7,673 nucleotides of DNA, from the NCBI GenBank assembly GCA_947174825.1, contig CAMWKN010000058.1:1-7673 (forward strand), in the 5' to 3' direction. The translations under genes and the position numbers were made by a program. Within the stretch, counting starts at the first letter, position 1, and each line of letters opens with the position of its first letter. Positions 7,042 through 7,673 of this stretch are shown here, one piece after another. Source of the DNA: an uncultured Clostridium sp. Lineage in GTDB: Bacteria; Bacillota_A; Clostridia; Lachnospirales; Lachnospiraceae. Under the pieces are notes generated by a model that saw nothing but the letters and a program-made list of their open reading frames with translations, made no database searches and was not told the DNA's origin.

Positions 7042-7149
7042 TTCCAATTTGTTGTTGAGAATAATAGGAAGATTAATGAATTAGCTCAGGGCAGTTATAA
7101 ACGCAATTGTAATATCGCATTATGCGAGGAAGGAGGAAATCATGTTTAA
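7042..7149 (+). pseudogene. Post-stop coding remnant, probably the tail of an older hsdS-type gene
   Basis: Directly after the hsdS TAA (7039-7041) the same frame continues for 35 sense codons to a TAA at 7147-7149. It has no ATG, GTG or TTG of its own. The first part contains VENNRKINELA, which resembles the coiled-coil segment common near the end of HsdS proteins (typically xENNxKINxxLEQ). Its stop overlaps the hsdR start as ATGTTTAA, the same 8-nt start-stop geometry seen between the two hsdM modules. I infer that an earlier gene, translationally coupled to hsdR, once ended here and was later truncated or replaced. Alternatively, this is only a 100-nt leader that happens to be open. Confidence 0.4.
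7131..7136 (+). promoter_or_regulatory. Ribosome binding site for hsdR
   Basis: AGGAGG within GAGGAAGGAGGAAAT, 5 nt before the ATG at 7142. It is a full-strength Shine-Dalgarno and fixes the hsdR start. No convincing promoter is visible in the 100-nt gap after hsdS, so hsdR probably shares the operon transcript. Confidence 0.75.
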
Positions 7150-7673
7150 TGAAGACAACACAACTGAGCAGATGATTATTACAACGCTTAGTAAAAATGG
7201 TTGGGAATATATCTCGCCGGAAGAACTTGAACGTGAAGAAAGCGATGTCATGGTTGAGTCCATGGTACGTGATGCACTAATTCGCCTTAATCCGGAAATC
7301 GCGACGGACGAATCCAGAGCGGATGAAATCATTTACAAATTAAGAACACTTTTTTTATCAACCAATACACAGAACCTTGTTACTCAGAACGAGGCATTTA
7401 AACAGATGGTTTTTGAGAAGAATTCTTATCCTTACGCAGAGGATGGTAAACAGGTATCTATTGATTTTTTTGGAACTGAAATTAATGGTAAGTTGGATAA
7501 GAATCAATATGTTGTGACAAATCAATGGGTTTATCCGAAGAAGGATGGCGGCAAACGTCTGGATATTGTATTGCTTGTGAATGGATTTCCATTTGTAATA
7601 GGGGTATTAAAGACACCCGTTCGTGCGGCAATTACTTGGTTAGATGGTGCTCAGGACATTAACAAGTATGAAC
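7142..7673 (+). CDS. hsdR: Type I restriction endonuclease subunit HsdR, N-terminal part (partial)
   Basis: 177 codons are present and the gene runs off the window; the family is usually around 1000 residues with nuclease, helicase/translocase and C-terminal helical domains. Only the N-terminal PD-(D/E)XK nuclease domain (HSDR_N) is seen. It includes TQNLVTQNEAFKQM, VVTNQWVYP and the core strand pair LDIVLLVNGFPF...LKTPVRAAITWLDGA. The catalytic Asp is D141 and the Lys is K157. The position expected to hold Glu, two before the Lys and fourteen after the Asp, is V155 (codon GTA, 7604-7606). EcoR124I has D151, E165 and K167 with identical spacing. The usual sequence here reads GELKTP or GEVKTP. 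DNA cleavage is therefore probably lost or weakened, while any downstream translocase could still work. A sequencing error at one base would also explain it. Confidence 0.92.
   Translation, partial: MFNEDNTTEQMIITTLSKNGWEYISPEELEREESDVMVESMVRDALIRLNPEIATDESRADEIIYKLRTLFLSTNTQNLVTQNEAFKQMVFEKNSYPYAEDGKQVSIDFFGTEINGKLDKNQYVVTNQWVYPKKDGGKRLDIVLLVNGFPFVIGVLKTPVRAAITWLDGAQDINKYE

Noticed and set aside
1..7673. tRNA, rRNA, CRISPR array, insertion sequence or attachment site
   Set aside because: I read both strands for cloverleaf-like arms, regularly spaced repeats, transposase motifs and terminal inverted repeats and saw none.

Overview
The window comes from a low-GC Gram-positive bacterium, most likely a gut-type Clostridia (Lachnospiraceae-like). 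The evidence is AT-rich intergenic DNA, a near-consensus sigma-A promoter, strong GGAGG ribosome binding sites, and proteins that read like Firmicutes type I restriction-modification subunits. The organism assignment is inference from style, not from a marker gene.

Layout, all on the + strand. Positions 2-133 hold the last 43 codons of an unrecognised gene. Positions 134-267 are an AT-rich regulatory region with GTATT-type palindromes and a TTGACA-17-TAAGAT promoter. Positions 280-1887 encode a two-part protein: an N-terminal half shaped like an N6-adenine methyltransferase whose SAM and catalytic motifs are degenerate, fused to a single HsdS-like target recognition domain. After a 114-bp gap with its own candidate promoter comes a compact cluster. 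It contains an ADP-ribosylglycohydrolase fused to a full-length HsdM (2002-4419), a second complete HsdM (4412-5893), a two-domain HsdS (5896-7041), and the first 177 residues of HsdR (7142 to the window edge).

The last four genes are very tightly packed: an 8-nt overlap, a 2-nt gap, then a 100-nt gap. They look like one translationally coupled type I restriction-modification operon. What is unusual: (1) the fused ADP-ribosylglycohydrolase has all the expected metal-binding residues; (2) two complete but divergent HsdM modules sit in tandem, so the methyltransferase could be an M1-M2-S heterotrimer rather than the usual M2S; (3) the upstream gene looks like a catalytically dead methylase with a half-specificity module; (4) the catalytic glutamate of the HsdR PD-(D/E)XK nuclease site is read as valine, one base away from glutamate; (5) the 100 nt between hsdS and hsdR continue in the hsdS frame past its stop codon and look like the tail of an older hsdS-type gene.

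Taken together, the locus may be a restriction-modification system repurposed toward sensing or removing ADP-ribose marks, or toward modification without cleavage. That is a hypothesis: the sequence shows the parts, not the function.
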